32,927 nt of DNA from JAWVZS01 sp964507825 (GTDB lineage: Archaea; Thermoproteota; Nitrososphaeria; Nitrososphaerales; Nitrosopumilaceae). Location: NCBI GenBank assembly GCA_964507825.1, contig CAZDQM010000065.1, forward strand, positions 1-32,927, given 5' to 3'. Position numbers and translations under genes: made by a program. Positions 15,826 through 23,537 of the stretch are shown piece after piece. The notes beneath the pieces are model-generated. The model was not told where the DNA came from. It ran no database searches and saw only the letters and a program-made list of their open reading frames with translations. The first letter of the stretch is position 1, and the number at the start of each line of letters is the position of its first letter.

Positions 15826-16650
15826 TCATTTGTCTGCTTGTCCCCATTTTTCTGCAAACTCGGCCGGCGGCATGTATCCAACCGATGAGTAAAGCCGCCT
15901 CTTGTTATAGTCTATGAACGCCCCGCGGATGATCTCCTCGGCCTCCTAGAACGACTCTGAGTCGGCGAGCCAGACGTATTCGAACTTTAGCTTGCCGTGG
16001 AAGGATTCCAAGTGCCTGTTCTGCTGCGGCGTCTTGTATCATATGTATTCGTGCTTTAGTCCCAGGGTACTAATGGCCGCATTGAACACCTGCCGGTGTA
16101 CTGGCTCCCGTGATCGGTGCGGATGGTCAGTTTCGCGGGATCCGCGCCCGGATGCCTGCGCAGCGCGTCGAGCAGAGCCTCGACGGCGACCGGCGCCGTG
16201 GCAGTCATGCTGAGGGCGTACCCGACCCATTCGCGCGTAAAGACGTCGAGTATCATGTAGCAGTAGGCCCACGACGCCCCCGCGGGGATGTACGTTATGT
16301 CCGCCCCCCAGATCTCATACGGTCTGGATGCCTTCACTCTGCGGGATCCGTGTTTTACCGCCTCTTTTTTAGTCATGAACGGCGCAATCAGGCCTGTTTT
16401 CCGGCATATCCGCTGCACCTGCTTGCGGTTGACTCGAGTTCCAGTCTTCCTCGACACGGCCGCCGCCAGCTTGCGCGTCCCGTATGCGGGACGCTCCACG
16501 CTGATCTTCTTGACCGCGCGCGATCCCGTCGTCAAGGGCGACCTGTTTCTTCCTTGGAACCTCCGCATAGTACAGCATGTTCTTGGACGCGCCTATGTAT
16601 GATGGTACCTTTCTTGAAGACATATTCTTTGCGAGGCTGCGGAGGATCAT
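15826..16650 (-). pseudogene. IS3 orfB (DDE transposase), broken
   Basis: Reading across frames gives an IS3-type integrase: SRKVPSYIGASKNMLYYAEV, then AYGTRKLAAAVSRKTGTRVN (helical domain), WGADITYIPAG (first Asp), TIRTDHGSQYTGR (second Asp), and QNRHLESFHGKLKFEYVW (Glu), ending in GYMPPAEFAEKWGQADK. The frame shifts near 16525-16535 (one extra base in a GCGCGCGG run) and again just after SQYTGR (about 16093). In-frame stops follow HEYI and DSESF. All three catalytic residues are still readable, so decay is fairly recent, but no functional protein can be made from this copy. Confidence 0.85.
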
Positions 16651-16948
16651 CTTCTTCGACCCTCCATGGTTTTTTTAGCTCCTCAATGACGATGGTCTGC
16701 TCGGCGATGATTTGCTTGAGCTTGTCCTCGTTGCGCTGGTACTGCAGGAGTGCCGACGCTCCTTTTGACTCGATCGACCTCTTACCTCCCTCGATGAACA
16801 GGGTCTTCCATTTGGAGAACGTACCGGGATTGAGGTTGTGCTTGCGGCACAGCTCTGCGGTGCCTATGCCGGTCCTGATCGACTCTAGTACGATCTGGAT
16901 CTTTTGCTCGGGGGCGAACTTGGTATTTGTCATGCCGGTCCTATCCAT
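16532..16948 (-). CDS. IS3 orfA (helix-turn-helix subunit)
   Basis: The N-terminal 95 residues are a normal IS3 OrfA: TNTKFAPEQKIQIVLESIRT, then GTAELCRKHNLNPGTFSKWK (helix-turn-helix) and a leucine-zipper-like end EDKLKQIIAEQTIVIEELKK. The frame then runs on for 40 residues with no family resemblance (WRVEEDDPPQPRKEYVF). In IS3 elements a slip near this point fuses OrfA to OrfB, and here a run of seven A lies at the expected place on the coding strand (complement of 16669-16675). However, the OrfB frame is not reached by a simple -1 slip, so an indel is likely. A start at Met 6 (16933) is also possible. Confidence 0.7.
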   Translation of the reverse strand: MDRTGMTNTKFAPEQKIQIVLESIRTGIGTAELCRKHNLNPGTFSKWKTLFIEGGKRSIESKGASALLQYQRNEDKLKQIIAEQTIVIEELKKPWRVEEDDPPQPRKEYVFKKGTIIHRRVQEHAVLCGGSKEETGRP

Positions 16949-17006
16949 CCGTGGAATCTGAGATGTATGAATACCCGCGGTGCTACTCTAGATGGGTCCA
17001 TCCACA

Positions 17007-17069
17007 GTTGATGACAAGTTTAACTGCATGTACAGGAATAAATCATACGTGAATTTACGGGCGTCGCCA
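17007..17069 (-). repeat. Repeat family R1, truncated copy D
   Basis: The minus strand reads GGCGACGCCCGTAAATTCACG and on to TTAAACTTGTCATCAAC, matching R1 and in part the version seen in copy A (TTTATTCCTGTAC). Similarity stops at 17007, seven bases from the IS3 end. Confidence 0.75.
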
Positions 17070-17172
17070 TGGTGCAAATTTGTAATATGGTCCAGTCATG
17101 ATTTAATACCCTGAATTTATAATGGCATCATCTAAAACCAATTTTAATTTATGGCGATATATTAGATAAATC

Positions 17173-17400
17173 ATGGATGAGATAGAGGATCTGATTTTGC
17201 AGGGCAACAAGATGATACGCGAGTCGAAATTTGAGCAGGCCCTAGAGCTCTTTGAGCAGGCCCTTTCTGTTTATCCTGACAATCCTGATCTGTGGAACGG
17301 CAAGGGGGTGGCGTTGCGTAGTATAGGCCGGTATGAGGAAGCAGTAGAATGCTTTGACAGATCACTGCAGATTGAGCCGCGCGACAGGGACTCATCATGA
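17173..17400 (+). CDS. Small TPR-repeat protein (75 aa)
   Basis: Two tetratricopeptide repeats fill the protein: DLILQGNKMIRESKFEQALE with LFEQALSVYPDN, and PDLWNGKGVALRSIGRYEEA with VECFDRSLQIEPRD. The residues at TPR consensus positions (W/L, G, A, A, P) are in place. It is much shorter than most TPR proteins, with no cap helix beyond RDRDSS, so it may be a small adaptor or the remains of a longer one. A TATA-like ATTTTAATTTATGG lies about 25-30 bases before the ATG. The stop is not in a repeat or known element boundary. It stands alone. Confidence 0.8.
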   Translation: MDEIEDLILQGNKMIRESKFEQALELFEQALSVYPDNPDLWNGKGVALRSIGRYEEAVECFDRSLQIEPRDRDSS

Positions 17401-17603
17401 GTCACACACTATGCCATAATGTGTGCATGGACGTGGCACCCGTACGCAATCTAGTGCTTGTCTGAGTCATGCATGCAGTTTTGTGATGTGTATCGTACAC
17501 TGAATTACACTCAGAGTTAATCGGGACATGTACATGCAAGTACTCATCTAGGTATGGTTGTGATTTGTTTAGTAAATTATTCTGTGAGAATCAGGATACT
17601 CTG

Positions 17604-17891
17604 TCACATGTCCATCTTTTTTAGATTAGGCAGGACTATAATTTCAAAGAGTAGATCATCGTCTAGCAGGATGCACTTTATGTTGTTTGCATTGCACGCC
17701 TTGCCCAATGCACCATCCTTGGTGATTACTATCATGTCGTTTTTCTTTGCATGCTCTATTACGTTATAGTCATGCGCCATCCTTTCATCGGTCTCTTTTA
17801 ATTTTTTCACACCTTCTGCAATGTATCCGCGACCAAGTAATTTTTTGACCAATCCGTCACTAGTTTCATCCACTAGAATTTTAACTGCCAT
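17604..17891 (-). CDS. PIN-like protein (DUF5615-like)
   Basis: 95 residues reading AVKILVDETSDGLVKKLLGR, later DYNVIEHAKKNDMIVITKDG, and ALGKACNANNIKCILLDDD. An early Asp in a strand (VDE), a second acidic residue near VITKDG and a late one in LLDDD are the pattern of DUF5615/Mut7-C-like PIN-fold proteins, which are putative RNases and often toxins. The frame opens at a TTG (17897), but the ATG at 17891 lies two bases after the stop of the upstream gene, so I chose it. The two genes are clearly one operon. There is no obvious antitoxin with a DNA-binding domain beside it; the neighbour is DUF6659-like. Confidence 0.6.
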   Translation of the reverse strand: MAVKILVDETSDGLVKKLLGRGYIAEGVKKLKETDERMAHDYNVIEHAKKNDMIVITKDGALGKACNANNIKCILLDDDLLFEIIVLPNLKKMDM

Positions 17892-17893
17892 AA

Positions 17894-18271
17894 TCAAAGC
17901 TTGGATGCAAGCTTTTTAACCTTTCCTATGATGGTGAGTTTTTCTCTAATTGCCATCTCTGGTTCCATGGTAAAGTAGACTGTATGATTCCTTGGATAGA
18001 TTGCAACTTGTGTCAGTCTCTCACGTTCAACGTGAACGTAGCGCACCTTGCCCAATGTACCGTCAAAATTTGTTCTCATAGTACGTCTTTTGGCAACCTG
18101 CTTGCAAAAGTGCTCCTCCTCCCGCTGAGACTTTAGTGAGTTTTTTCCACTCTTCATAATTGCCTCTATGATGTTTCCCTTGATGTCTATTATGGCTGCA
18201 AACCTCATCTGTGGATCAAGCTCGATTATCTCTTCGACAATTTCCAGCATGTAATCCTCGGAGATCCTCAT
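17894..18271 (-). CDS. DUF6659-like protein (125 aa)
   Basis: The protein reads MLEIVEEIIELDPQMRFAAI, then IDIKGNIIEAIMKSG, FCKQVAKRRTMRTNFDGTLG, VRYVHVERERLTQVAIYP and VYFTMEPEM. This layout (ILxLDPxIRFA, D-x-x-GNII, mid-protein Arg-rich helix, KVRY) is what I recall of the thaumarchaeal DUF6659 family, possibly of roadblock/profilin-like fold. A longer frame from 18331 exists, but the ATG at 18271 has TTATATTTG about 25 bases upstream on the coding strand, fitting a leaderless start. It shares an operon with the PIN-like gene. Function unknown. Confidence 0.65.
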   Translation of the reverse strand: MRISEDYMLEIVEEIIELDPQMRFAAIIDIKGNIIEAIMKSGKNSLKSQREEEHFCKQVAKRRTMRTNFDGTLGKVRYVHVERERLTQVAIYPRNHTVYFTMEPEMAIREKLTIIGKVKKLASKL

Positions 18272-18450
18272 TGAATCAGGCACGCATAATGGCAAATATA
18301 ATTGAATTAGGTGGCATGGGCTGTATTTCACGAGATATGTCCGGTTCCGGACTCGCGCTCAGAACCTGATTATTATCGGTTGCTTGTGCGTAAATAATAT
18401 CGTCTAGAGGCAGGTTAAATCATAATATATCGTGTGCAGGTGCCTATTAC

Positions 18451-19062
18451 ATGGAGTCACGGATTACCGCAGTCTTGAAGAGGCTAGAGGAACAATCCCA
18501 ACTAGAAAAGTCAAAAAGCGTCGACGTCCTTCTAGAAGACAGGATGCTGGCCATAACGGAGGAGACGGGCCGATTCTACAACATACTGCTAGAGTCATCG
18601 GGTGCTAGGAACGTGCTGGAGATCGGTACATCCACAGGATACTCGGCGCTCTGGTTTGCAGATGCGATCAGAGGACGAGGAGGCAAGATTACAACCATTG
18701 ATCAGAGTCCATCAAAGATCGGGCGAGCAAGGGAGAACTTTGAAGAGGCCGGTGTCTCAGACATGATTGTAACTGTGGAGGGGGCCGCCATGGATGTGCT
18801 ATCTTCAATGGGCGAGTCCGGGAAGGTATTTGACTTTGTATTTTTGGATGCAGACAAGGAGAACTGCGCTGCCTATTTTGACCTAGTCTTTCCGATGCTG
18901 AATAAGGGCGGGCTTGTTGGAACGGACAACATGCTGTATCCGGAGAAATACAGGGGGCAAATGAAGGAGTTTGCTGATCATATCAGAATGTATCCAAATG
19001 CAAAAACCGTCACGTTAAACATAGGCAACGGTCAGGAGCTAACCCTCAAGGTCCGACAGTAG
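18451..19062 (+). CDS. SAM-dependent O-methyltransferase, caffeoyl-CoA OMT type
   Basis: 203 residues, full length for the small class I O-methyltransferases (COMT-like). Motif I is NVLEIGTSTGYSALWFADAI, followed by ITTIDQSPSKIGRARENF (acidic residue for the ribose hydroxyls), FDFVFLDADKENCAAYFDL (metal-binding Asp) and NKGGLVGTDNML (Asp/Asn metal ligands, DN). The enzyme would move a methyl group from S-adenosylmethionine to a hydroxyl, usually a catechol-like group, with a divalent metal. The substrate cannot be inferred. ATAATATAT lies about 25 bases before the ATG. The gene stands alone, divergent from the DUF6659-like/PIN-like pair. Confidence 0.9.
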   Translation: MESRITAVLKRLEEQSQLEKSKSVDVLLEDRMLAITEETGRFYNILLESSGARNVLEIGTSTGYSALWFADAIRGRGGKITTIDQSPSKIGRARENFEEAGVSDMIVTVEGAAMDVLSSMGESGKVFDFVFLDADKENCAAYFDLVFPMLNKGGLVGTDNMLYPEKYRGQMKEFADHIRMYPNAKTVTLNIGNGQELTLKVRQ

Positions 19063-19207
19063 AATCTGACTTGATATGTGGCATGCCAGACGCATCTATG
19101 GCCACACTCGGATATATTACAAAATCAACTATGTTGGGCTGCATCCGGTAGTTATATACCGAGTCGAGTAGCCGTGTTCTAATTTAATCATAGGTATAAT
19201 GGAGGGT

Positions 19208-19252
19208 GTACAAGGTCAGGTCTACTAATGCATTGTACTTGAAATTTCAAAA
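19208..19252 (+). repeat. Repeat R2, copy 1
   Basis: This 45-base segment matches 31486-31530 with four differences. In one frame it reads YKVRSTNALYLKFQ; the other copy reads YKVRSTSALYLKFQ. No longer frame surrounds it. The rest of 19063-19323 shows no gene. Confidence 0.7.
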
Positions 19253-19323
19253 GCTCGACACTGTACATGACATGTGTAATACGGAACAAATTTTTTACTT
19301 TTCCTATCTGCGCGGCATGCGAA

Positions 19324-19476
19324 ACATGCCACGATATTGTGCCGCATGTTTTACTTGATTATATTATTGTAAAAATTAGGTGTTGTATGCAGCTTGTACT
19401 ATTCATGATGAAATTTGTAGGGTTGGTGACAAGTTTAGCGGCGTGTAATAGTCATGAATTTACGAGCGTCGCTATA
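19324..19476 (-). repeat. Repeat family R1, copy B
   Basis: Read on the minus strand from 19476, it starts with the core ATAGCGACGCTCGTAAATTC, passes through GCCGCTAAACTTGTCACCAA and TTGCATACAACACC-like blocks, and ends in an imperfect palindrome built on ACATGC...GCATGT around a GATATT centre. It is nearly identical to copy C (21128-21278). No open frame is shared with the other copies, so it is non-coding. Confidence 0.9.
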
Positions 19477-19908
19477 TCTTGGCACCCAGATCGGAGGACG
19501 CGAACGTGTGGGTGCCGTTGTACGCGATCCCGTCCGGAGAGATGAGGTTCTTGGCTCTCCTGCGCAGGTGCGCCTCATCGATGGTGCCGTTGCCGAACCC
19601 GATGGCCAGCGCGCCGCCCGCGCCGAGTATGGCGACACGGTCGTTGCCGGAGTCGGCGACGGCCATCTGAGCCGAGAGAATCCCGCCGCCCATGGAACCG
19701 GCGTATATCACGTGCGGCGACGCGGGCTCCGGCCCTGTCGCGACATCCGATCAGTCGCTCACGTCGCTAGAGTCAGAGGCGTTGACGGCCCGCACCCAAA
19801 ACTCGTACAGGACAGGTCCGTCTCAAGCAGCACTAAAGTGGCGTTGGAGACCCCGGTGTCGGCATACGGCTCCCAGCCGTCGGACGGCGCCGCGCGCATC
19901 TCTGCCAT
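19477..19908 (-). pseudogene. Fibronectin type III / surface-protein remnant, GC-rich
   Basis: On the minus strand from 19908 the frames give AAPSDGWEPYADTGVSNATL, then, one frame over, VLYEFWVRAVNASDSSDVSD and a stop (TGA at 19751-19753). This is the strand F-G signature of a fibronectin III domain (YEFxVRAVNxxGxS). Further on come MGGGILSAQMAVADSGNDR, VAILGAGGALAIGFGNGT and LISPDGIAYNGTHTFASSD, like a propeller or surface repeat domain. The reading is shifted at least once and has no start or end. Its GC content is visibly higher than its neighbours. It stops exactly where R1 copy B begins and at the base of the inverted repeat on the other side. Confidence 0.6.
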
Positions 19909-19993
19909 GTTCTCTTGAAAATGCGATTGGTGGCGGCTTTTCCGGCTGGCAGTCAGGCGTGAAAATGCCCGCCAACCGTATTTTCGAGAGAAC
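19909..19993. repeat. Long inverted repeat downstream of the HEPN gene
   Basis: The left arm begins GTTCTCTTGAAAATGCGATT (19909) and the right arm ends GTATTTTCGAGAGAAC (19993). About 25 bases pair, with three G-T wobbles and one mismatch, around a GC-rich loop of about 30 bases. The right arm ends one base before the HEPN stop codon and the left arm starts one base after the pseudogene ATG. It may act as a terminator for the MNT-HEPN operon or mark the edge of an old insertion. Confidence 0.7.
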
Positions 19994-20381
19994 CTACTGT
20001 TCCAGTTGCTTTTTTACCTTGGTGAGTATTCTCTCTGCCCATTTTATGGAGTCGCGCGCATCCTTGGATTCCATTAGGTCTGGCTGATATTCTGCCGCGT
20101 TCTTTTTGCTCATTATCGAGGTAAACTGCCTCTTGATCTCTAGGTGTTCTTGCGGAGGAAATATTCCTTGTACGAGTGGTAGTATTTTGGCATGATCGCC
20201 TGAGGCGCGCTTTCTCTTGTACGATGTGGTCAGTGCATCTAGTGAACTGATGGCGCTGTGTATGGCACCTGTCACTGCGCTATTGTATTTCTCATTGTGC
20301 GCCGCGAGTATGGCCATTTCCCAAAAACTCTTCGGATTTTGCGAGGTATTTTGCCGCCTCGCTTGGATCGACGTGCCTCAT
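19994..20381 (-). pseudogene. HEPN-domain protein of a MNT-HEPN toxin-antitoxin pair, one-base frameshift
   Basis: The true start is the ATG at 20379-20381, which overlaps the MNT stop as ATGA. From there the frame reads MRHVDPSEAAKYLAKSEEFL and hits a stop at GAQ. Removing one A/T from the run of five at 20323-20327 continues the protein as FWEMAILAAHNEKYNSAVTG, SAISSLDALT, RASGDHAKILPLVQG, KNAAEYQPDLM, and ends in AERILTKVKKQLEQ. R-A-S-G-D-H is the RX4-6H motif of HEPN RNases. Restored length is 128 residues, normal for the family. The open frame that exists as is (from 20317) lacks the first helix. The shift could be real, phase variation, or a sequencing error in a homopolymer. Confidence 0.75.
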
Positions 20382-21025
20382 TTCAAGAGATCCTTCAAAT
20401 TCCTCCCGTGTATCATAATGTGGTTATCTAGAACGGAGCGCACAAGATCGCTTCTTTGCCTTGATCGGAATTCGCGCTCTGAGAAGACAAGGGGGGAGAC
20501 ACTGCTGTGAAACTTTGCAAACACCTCCTCCCCCGCGTCTGACGCTGCCGATATGGCACTGTCAAAATTATCCGATATGACAAGAACATCGACATCACTA
20601 TCATCCTTTTCCTGGCCCTTTGCGATGCTTCCAAAGACAGCGGCCGAGATGTTCTCCTCTATATCTAGACGTTTTTTGAGAACCCTGATCATTTCATCAA
20701 GTGTCCGCTCCTCGGCCGCAAACATTGGCATTATGATCTTCCTCAGGATATGACTTTTTCCGTTTAGTGAGATCTGGTAGGCCTTGCCTACGGGCTGGAT
20801 CCGCACGACCCCTAGATTGTCCAACATCCCGACGGCTTCAGACGCGCCGGGGTGTGAGATGCCAGCGTCGCTTGCCAACCCTCTTACGGTAAAGATCTTG
20901 CCCCTGTGCCTTATTAGGGCACGGAGTACGCTAATAGAGGTCCTGCTACCAAGCAGCTGTTCTAGATACCCGCGCATCTTCATGTATGGAATATAATACT
21001 TCCACATGGTATTAATCTTTACCAT
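20378..21025 (-). CDS. MNT-type nucleotidyltransferase antitoxin with N-terminal winged HTH
   Basis: 215 residues. The N-terminal winged helix-turn-helix reads SVLRALIRHRGKIFTVRGLA, SHPGASEAVGMLDNLGVVR. The C-terminal minimal nucleotidyltransferase has VFGSIAKGQEKDDSDVDVLV, that is GSx10DxD with both metal-binding Asp present. In MNT-HEPN systems this partner neutralises the HEPN RNase by attaching nucleotides to a Tyr near its active site. The fused DNA-binding domain suggests self-regulation of the operon. In-frame Met codons at 21007, 20983 and 20977 are alternatives; the frame start at 21025 lies only eleven bases from repeat R3, so the native promoter may have been displaced. Confidence 0.85.
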   Translation of the reverse strand: MVKINTMWKYYIPYMKMRGYLEQLLGSRTSISVLRALIRHRGKIFTVRGLASDAGISHPGASEAVGMLDNLGVVRIQPVGKAYQISLNGKSHILRKIIMPMFAAEERTLDEMIRVLKKRLDIEENISAAVFGSIAKGQEKDDSDVDVLVISDNFDSAISAASDAGEEVFAKFHSSVSPLVFSEREFRSRQRSDLVRSVLDNHIMIHGRNLKDLLK

Positions 21026-21035
21026 ATTGCTACTG

Positions 21036-21107
21036 TCCTAATTCGCCATCTATGTGCTACCAAGTACTTGTCAGACGGCAACATAGATACCATGTCGTCA
21101 TGGTCTC
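21036..21107 (-). repeat. Repeat R3, solo copy next to the MNT start
   Basis: The reverse complement of this segment matches 1709-1780, beginning ACCATGACGACATG after two or three bases and ending GATGGCGAATTAGGA. No transposase lies beside it. Its outer end points towards the MNT gene, eleven bases away. Confidence 0.7.
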
Positions 21108-21127
21108 ACTCTTCCCGCCTCCCGCCA

Positions 21128-21278
21128 ATGCCGCGATATTGTGCCGCATGTTTTACTCGATTATATTGTTGTAAAAATTAGGTGTTGTATGCAACCTGTA
21201 TTATTCATGATGAAATTTGTAGAGTTGGTGACAAGTTTAGCGGCGTGTAATAGTCATGAATTTACGAGCGTCGCTATA
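21128..21278 (-). repeat. Repeat family R1, copy C
   Basis: Nearly identical over its whole length to copy B, including the closing imperfect palindrome. The core end (21278) lies 33 bases downstream of the CTP synthase stop and is read in the same direction as that gene. It separates pyrG from the R3 repeat. Confidence 0.9.
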
Positions 21279-21311
21279 TGAGCAGATATCGCGATTATGC
21301 ACTAGCTCTCC

Positions 21312-22904
21312 TTAACTTGACGCGGCATTTACAAACGCCTTAAATGCACCCTCGGGGTATCCCGGACGACTGTCAAACTCTGGGTGATACTGTACGCCAA
21401 GGAAGAACCTGTGATCGGGAATCTCTAGTATCTCCATCCTCCTTCCACCGTCACTCTCCCCGGTAAACAGCATTCCCCTGTCTGCAAACTCGTCTATGAA
21501 ATCACGGTTTATCTCATAACGGTGCCTGTGCCGCTTTGATATTTTAGTAGAGTTGTACACGTCCATGGCCCTAGTGCCGCCTCGGATCAGGATCTCGTGT
21601 GCCCCAAGGCGCAGCGAACCGCCCATGTCCGTAGAATTCCTTTGCTCGGGCAACAGGTCTACTATGGGATTGGATGTATCCGGATCGATCTCAGTAGAAT
21701 TTGCGTTGGTATAGTTACATACCCCTCTCCCAAATGAGACGGCGGCCAGCTGAAAGCCAAAGCAGATTCCAAGGTACGGGATATCCTTTTCCCGGGCAAT
21801 GCTTGCCGCCTGTATTATTCCTTCTGAACCCCTCACACCAAAGCCTCCTGGTACTAGGATTCCATCATAGTCCCCTAGGCTTGCGGCATCCATTGCCTCA
21901 GAGTCCAGCCAATGGATAGATGCGGATTTTCCCTCCTGTGCGCATGCATGCCGCAGCGCATGGTTCACGCTGACATAGCTGTCTGCAAGAGTCACATACT
22001 TGCCCACCATTGCAATCCGGACCTCGCCTGAATGATGCGTCATGTCGTGCACGATTTGGGACCAGTTGTCCCACCTTTCGGTAGTATTGACTAGTCCCAC
22101 CTTACGAAACTTGCGAAAGATCGTATCCACGATTCCCTGCTCGTGAAGAATTTGCGGAACTAGAAGGATGGATTCTGCATCATGGCAGGACAGCACACTG
22201 TCGATGTCAACATTGGTGAATAGGGAAATCTTTTGCTTGGTTCTTTCCTGAAGGGGCTGGGTGCACCTGACTGCAATCAGGTCCGGCTGAATTCCTATCC
22301 TTCTTAGTTCTTGAACGCTGTGTTGTGTGGGCTTGGTCTTTTGTTCTCCGACTACATCTAGGGACGGGGCAAGTGTGACATGTATAAAGATCACATTTTC
22401 TGACCCCTCCTCGGCCCTGATCTGCCTTAATGCCTCAAGGAATGGAAGGCTTTCAATGTCGCCTACCGTTCCACCACACTCTACAACTAGAACATCTAGG
22501 TGCTCATCACTGGCCACGGCGCGTATGCGCCGCTTGATCTCGTCGGTGATATGTGGAATTATCTGGACGCATGCGCCCAAGTAGCTGCCGCGCCTTTCTG
22601 CCTTTATGACGCTGGAGTAGACCTGCGCCGTGGTGATATTATGTGTCTTGGATATGTTCTGGTTAAGAAAGCGCTCATAGTTTCCTATGTCCATATCGCA
22701 CTCGCCGCCGTCTTCAGTAACAAAGACCTCGCCGTGCGCCACCGGGTTCATGGTACCTGCATCATAGTTCAGGTACGGATCAATCTTGATGCACGACACC
22801 TTTTGGTTTGTCAACTGCATGAGTTTGGCAATCGATGAGGTCGTTACGCCCTTGCCAAGGCCCGACATTACGCCTCCTGTTATAAAGATGAACTTTGTCT
22901 GCAC
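21312..22904 (-). CDS. pyrG: CTP synthase
   Basis: 530 residues, full length. It makes CTP from UTP, ATP and glutamine. The N-terminal amidoligase domain has FITGGVMSGLGKGVTTSSIA (P-loop), INxDPYLN-like IKIDPYLNYDAG, GGTVGDIESLPFLEA and VIFIHVTLAPS. The C-terminal glutaminase (class I GATase) has GILVPGGFG, YLGICFGFQLAAVSFG with the nucleophilic Cys, and VQYHPEFDSRPGYPE with the catalytic His and Glu. The start codon is GTG (22902-22904), since an ATG two bases upstream is in another frame. No partner gene follows: the next segment downstream is repeat DNA. Confidence 0.97.
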   Translation of the reverse strand: MQTKFIFITGGVMSGLGKGVTTSSIAKLMQLTNQKVSCIKIDPYLNYDAGTMNPVAHGEVFVTEDGGECDMDIGNYERFLNQNISKTHNITTAQVYSSVIKAERRGSYLGACVQIIPHITDEIKRRIRAVASDEHLDVLVVECGGTVGDIESLPFLEALRQIRAEEGSENVIFIHVTLAPSLDVVGEQKTKPTQHSVQELRRIGIQPDLIAVRCTQPLQERTKQKISLFTNVDIDSVLSCHDAESILLVPQILHEQGIVDTIFRKFRKVGLVNTTERWDNWSQIVHDMTHHSGEVRIAMVGKYVTLADSYVSVNHALRHACAQEGKSASIHWLDSEAMDAASLGDYDGILVPGGFGVRGSEGIIQAASIAREKDIPYLGICFGFQLAAVSFGRGVCNYTNANSTEIDPDTSNPIVDLLPEQRNSTDMGGSLRLGAHEILIRGGTRAMDVYNSTKISKRHRHRYEINRDFIDEFADRGMLFTGESDGGRRMEILEIPDHRFFLGVQYHPEFDSRPGYPEGAFKAFVNAASS

Positions 22905-23196
22905 ATGGGTGAAATGATTCTCTTGTTTTTGTATGTTTTGACGGCAGTACTGTGTTTCCTACTTGCGCCCATAGATGTGTGTCTAACTGGGTATTTTTTT
23001 CGGCATTAGTAAGATATTTTTCACATTAAGAGTCAAATGTGCATGACACTATGCCACATCGACGTTCAAGATGATGGGACAAAGATGTCAAGCACAAGGT
23101 ATACTTGCAAAATACGGACAAGTATGACGCGGCGGAGCGGCCCGTCCGCTGGGGAGGTGACTGCTCGTGAGCCGGACACGTGGCGCCGCGGTGATC

Positions 23197-23307
23197 AAGA
23201 CGGACAACGAAAAGTACGTCAAACGCGGCGCAGATCTGATCATGGAATATGATCCAAAGTGGGAGGACGACATAAGGCGCGCAAACGCGGGCAAGGTCGG
23301 CGCCCCG
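23197..23307 (+). pseudogene. IS5-like transposase, N-terminal remnant
   Basis: The frame reads KTDNEKYVKRGADLIMEYDP then KWEDDIRRANAGKVGAPY, the start of many IS5-type transposases (conserved RG, a W, then GxPxxY). It is cut off exactly where the R1 core (copy E) begins. The missing C-terminal half of the same kind of protein is seen at 1054-1681, also next to an R1-like core. The flanking sequence 22905-23196 has no gene that I can support. Confidence 0.55.
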
Positions 23308-23334
23308 TATAGCGACGCTCGTAAATTCATGTAC
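23308..23334 (+). repeat. Repeat family R1, core only (copy E)
   Basis: TATAGCGACGCTCGTAAATT plus CATGTAC matches copies A-C; similarity ends after about 27 bases. It follows the transposase fragment with no gap. A further weak echo (GAATTCATGTATAATCACA) is at 23463. Confidence 0.8.
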
Positions 23335-23537
23335 ATCACAAAATCGATGATATTGTGAGGATTTCATCGATTTGCCAGGAAGGTGTGAGAAAATTATATG
23401 ACCAGAACTAGGATGACGCGCGACGGCAACATGATTTATTCTACGTGCTAGCAACTGCCATAGAATTCATGTATAATCACATTTTCCAGCTGACTTTGTG
23501 CCATTGGAATTCATCAGCTAGACGCTTACGCATAAAG

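Larger units (their letters stand above)
15774..17000 (-). mobile_element. Degenerate IS3-family element
   Basis: The ends read TGGACCC (15774) and its inverse GGGTCCA (to 17000), the 5'-TG...CA-3' form of IS3 ends, with partial further similarity inward. The length of 1227 bp is typical of the family. It contains orfA and a broken orfB. No target duplication is evident. Its right end lies seven bases from a truncated R1 copy. Confidence 0.65.

Noticed and set aside
16660..16690. Programmed -1 frameshift between IS3 orfA and orfB at the run of seven A
   Set aside because: The orfB frame is reached by +1 or -2, not -1, and orfB is broken anyway.
18272..18331. Longer N-terminus for the DUF6659-like protein
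   Set aside because: The extra 20 residues lie over the TATA box and resemble no family N-terminus.
23026..23454. Minus-strand frame of 142 codons opposite the IS5-like fragment
   Set aside because: Its residues have no domain pattern and it covers R1 core and transposase debris on the other strand.
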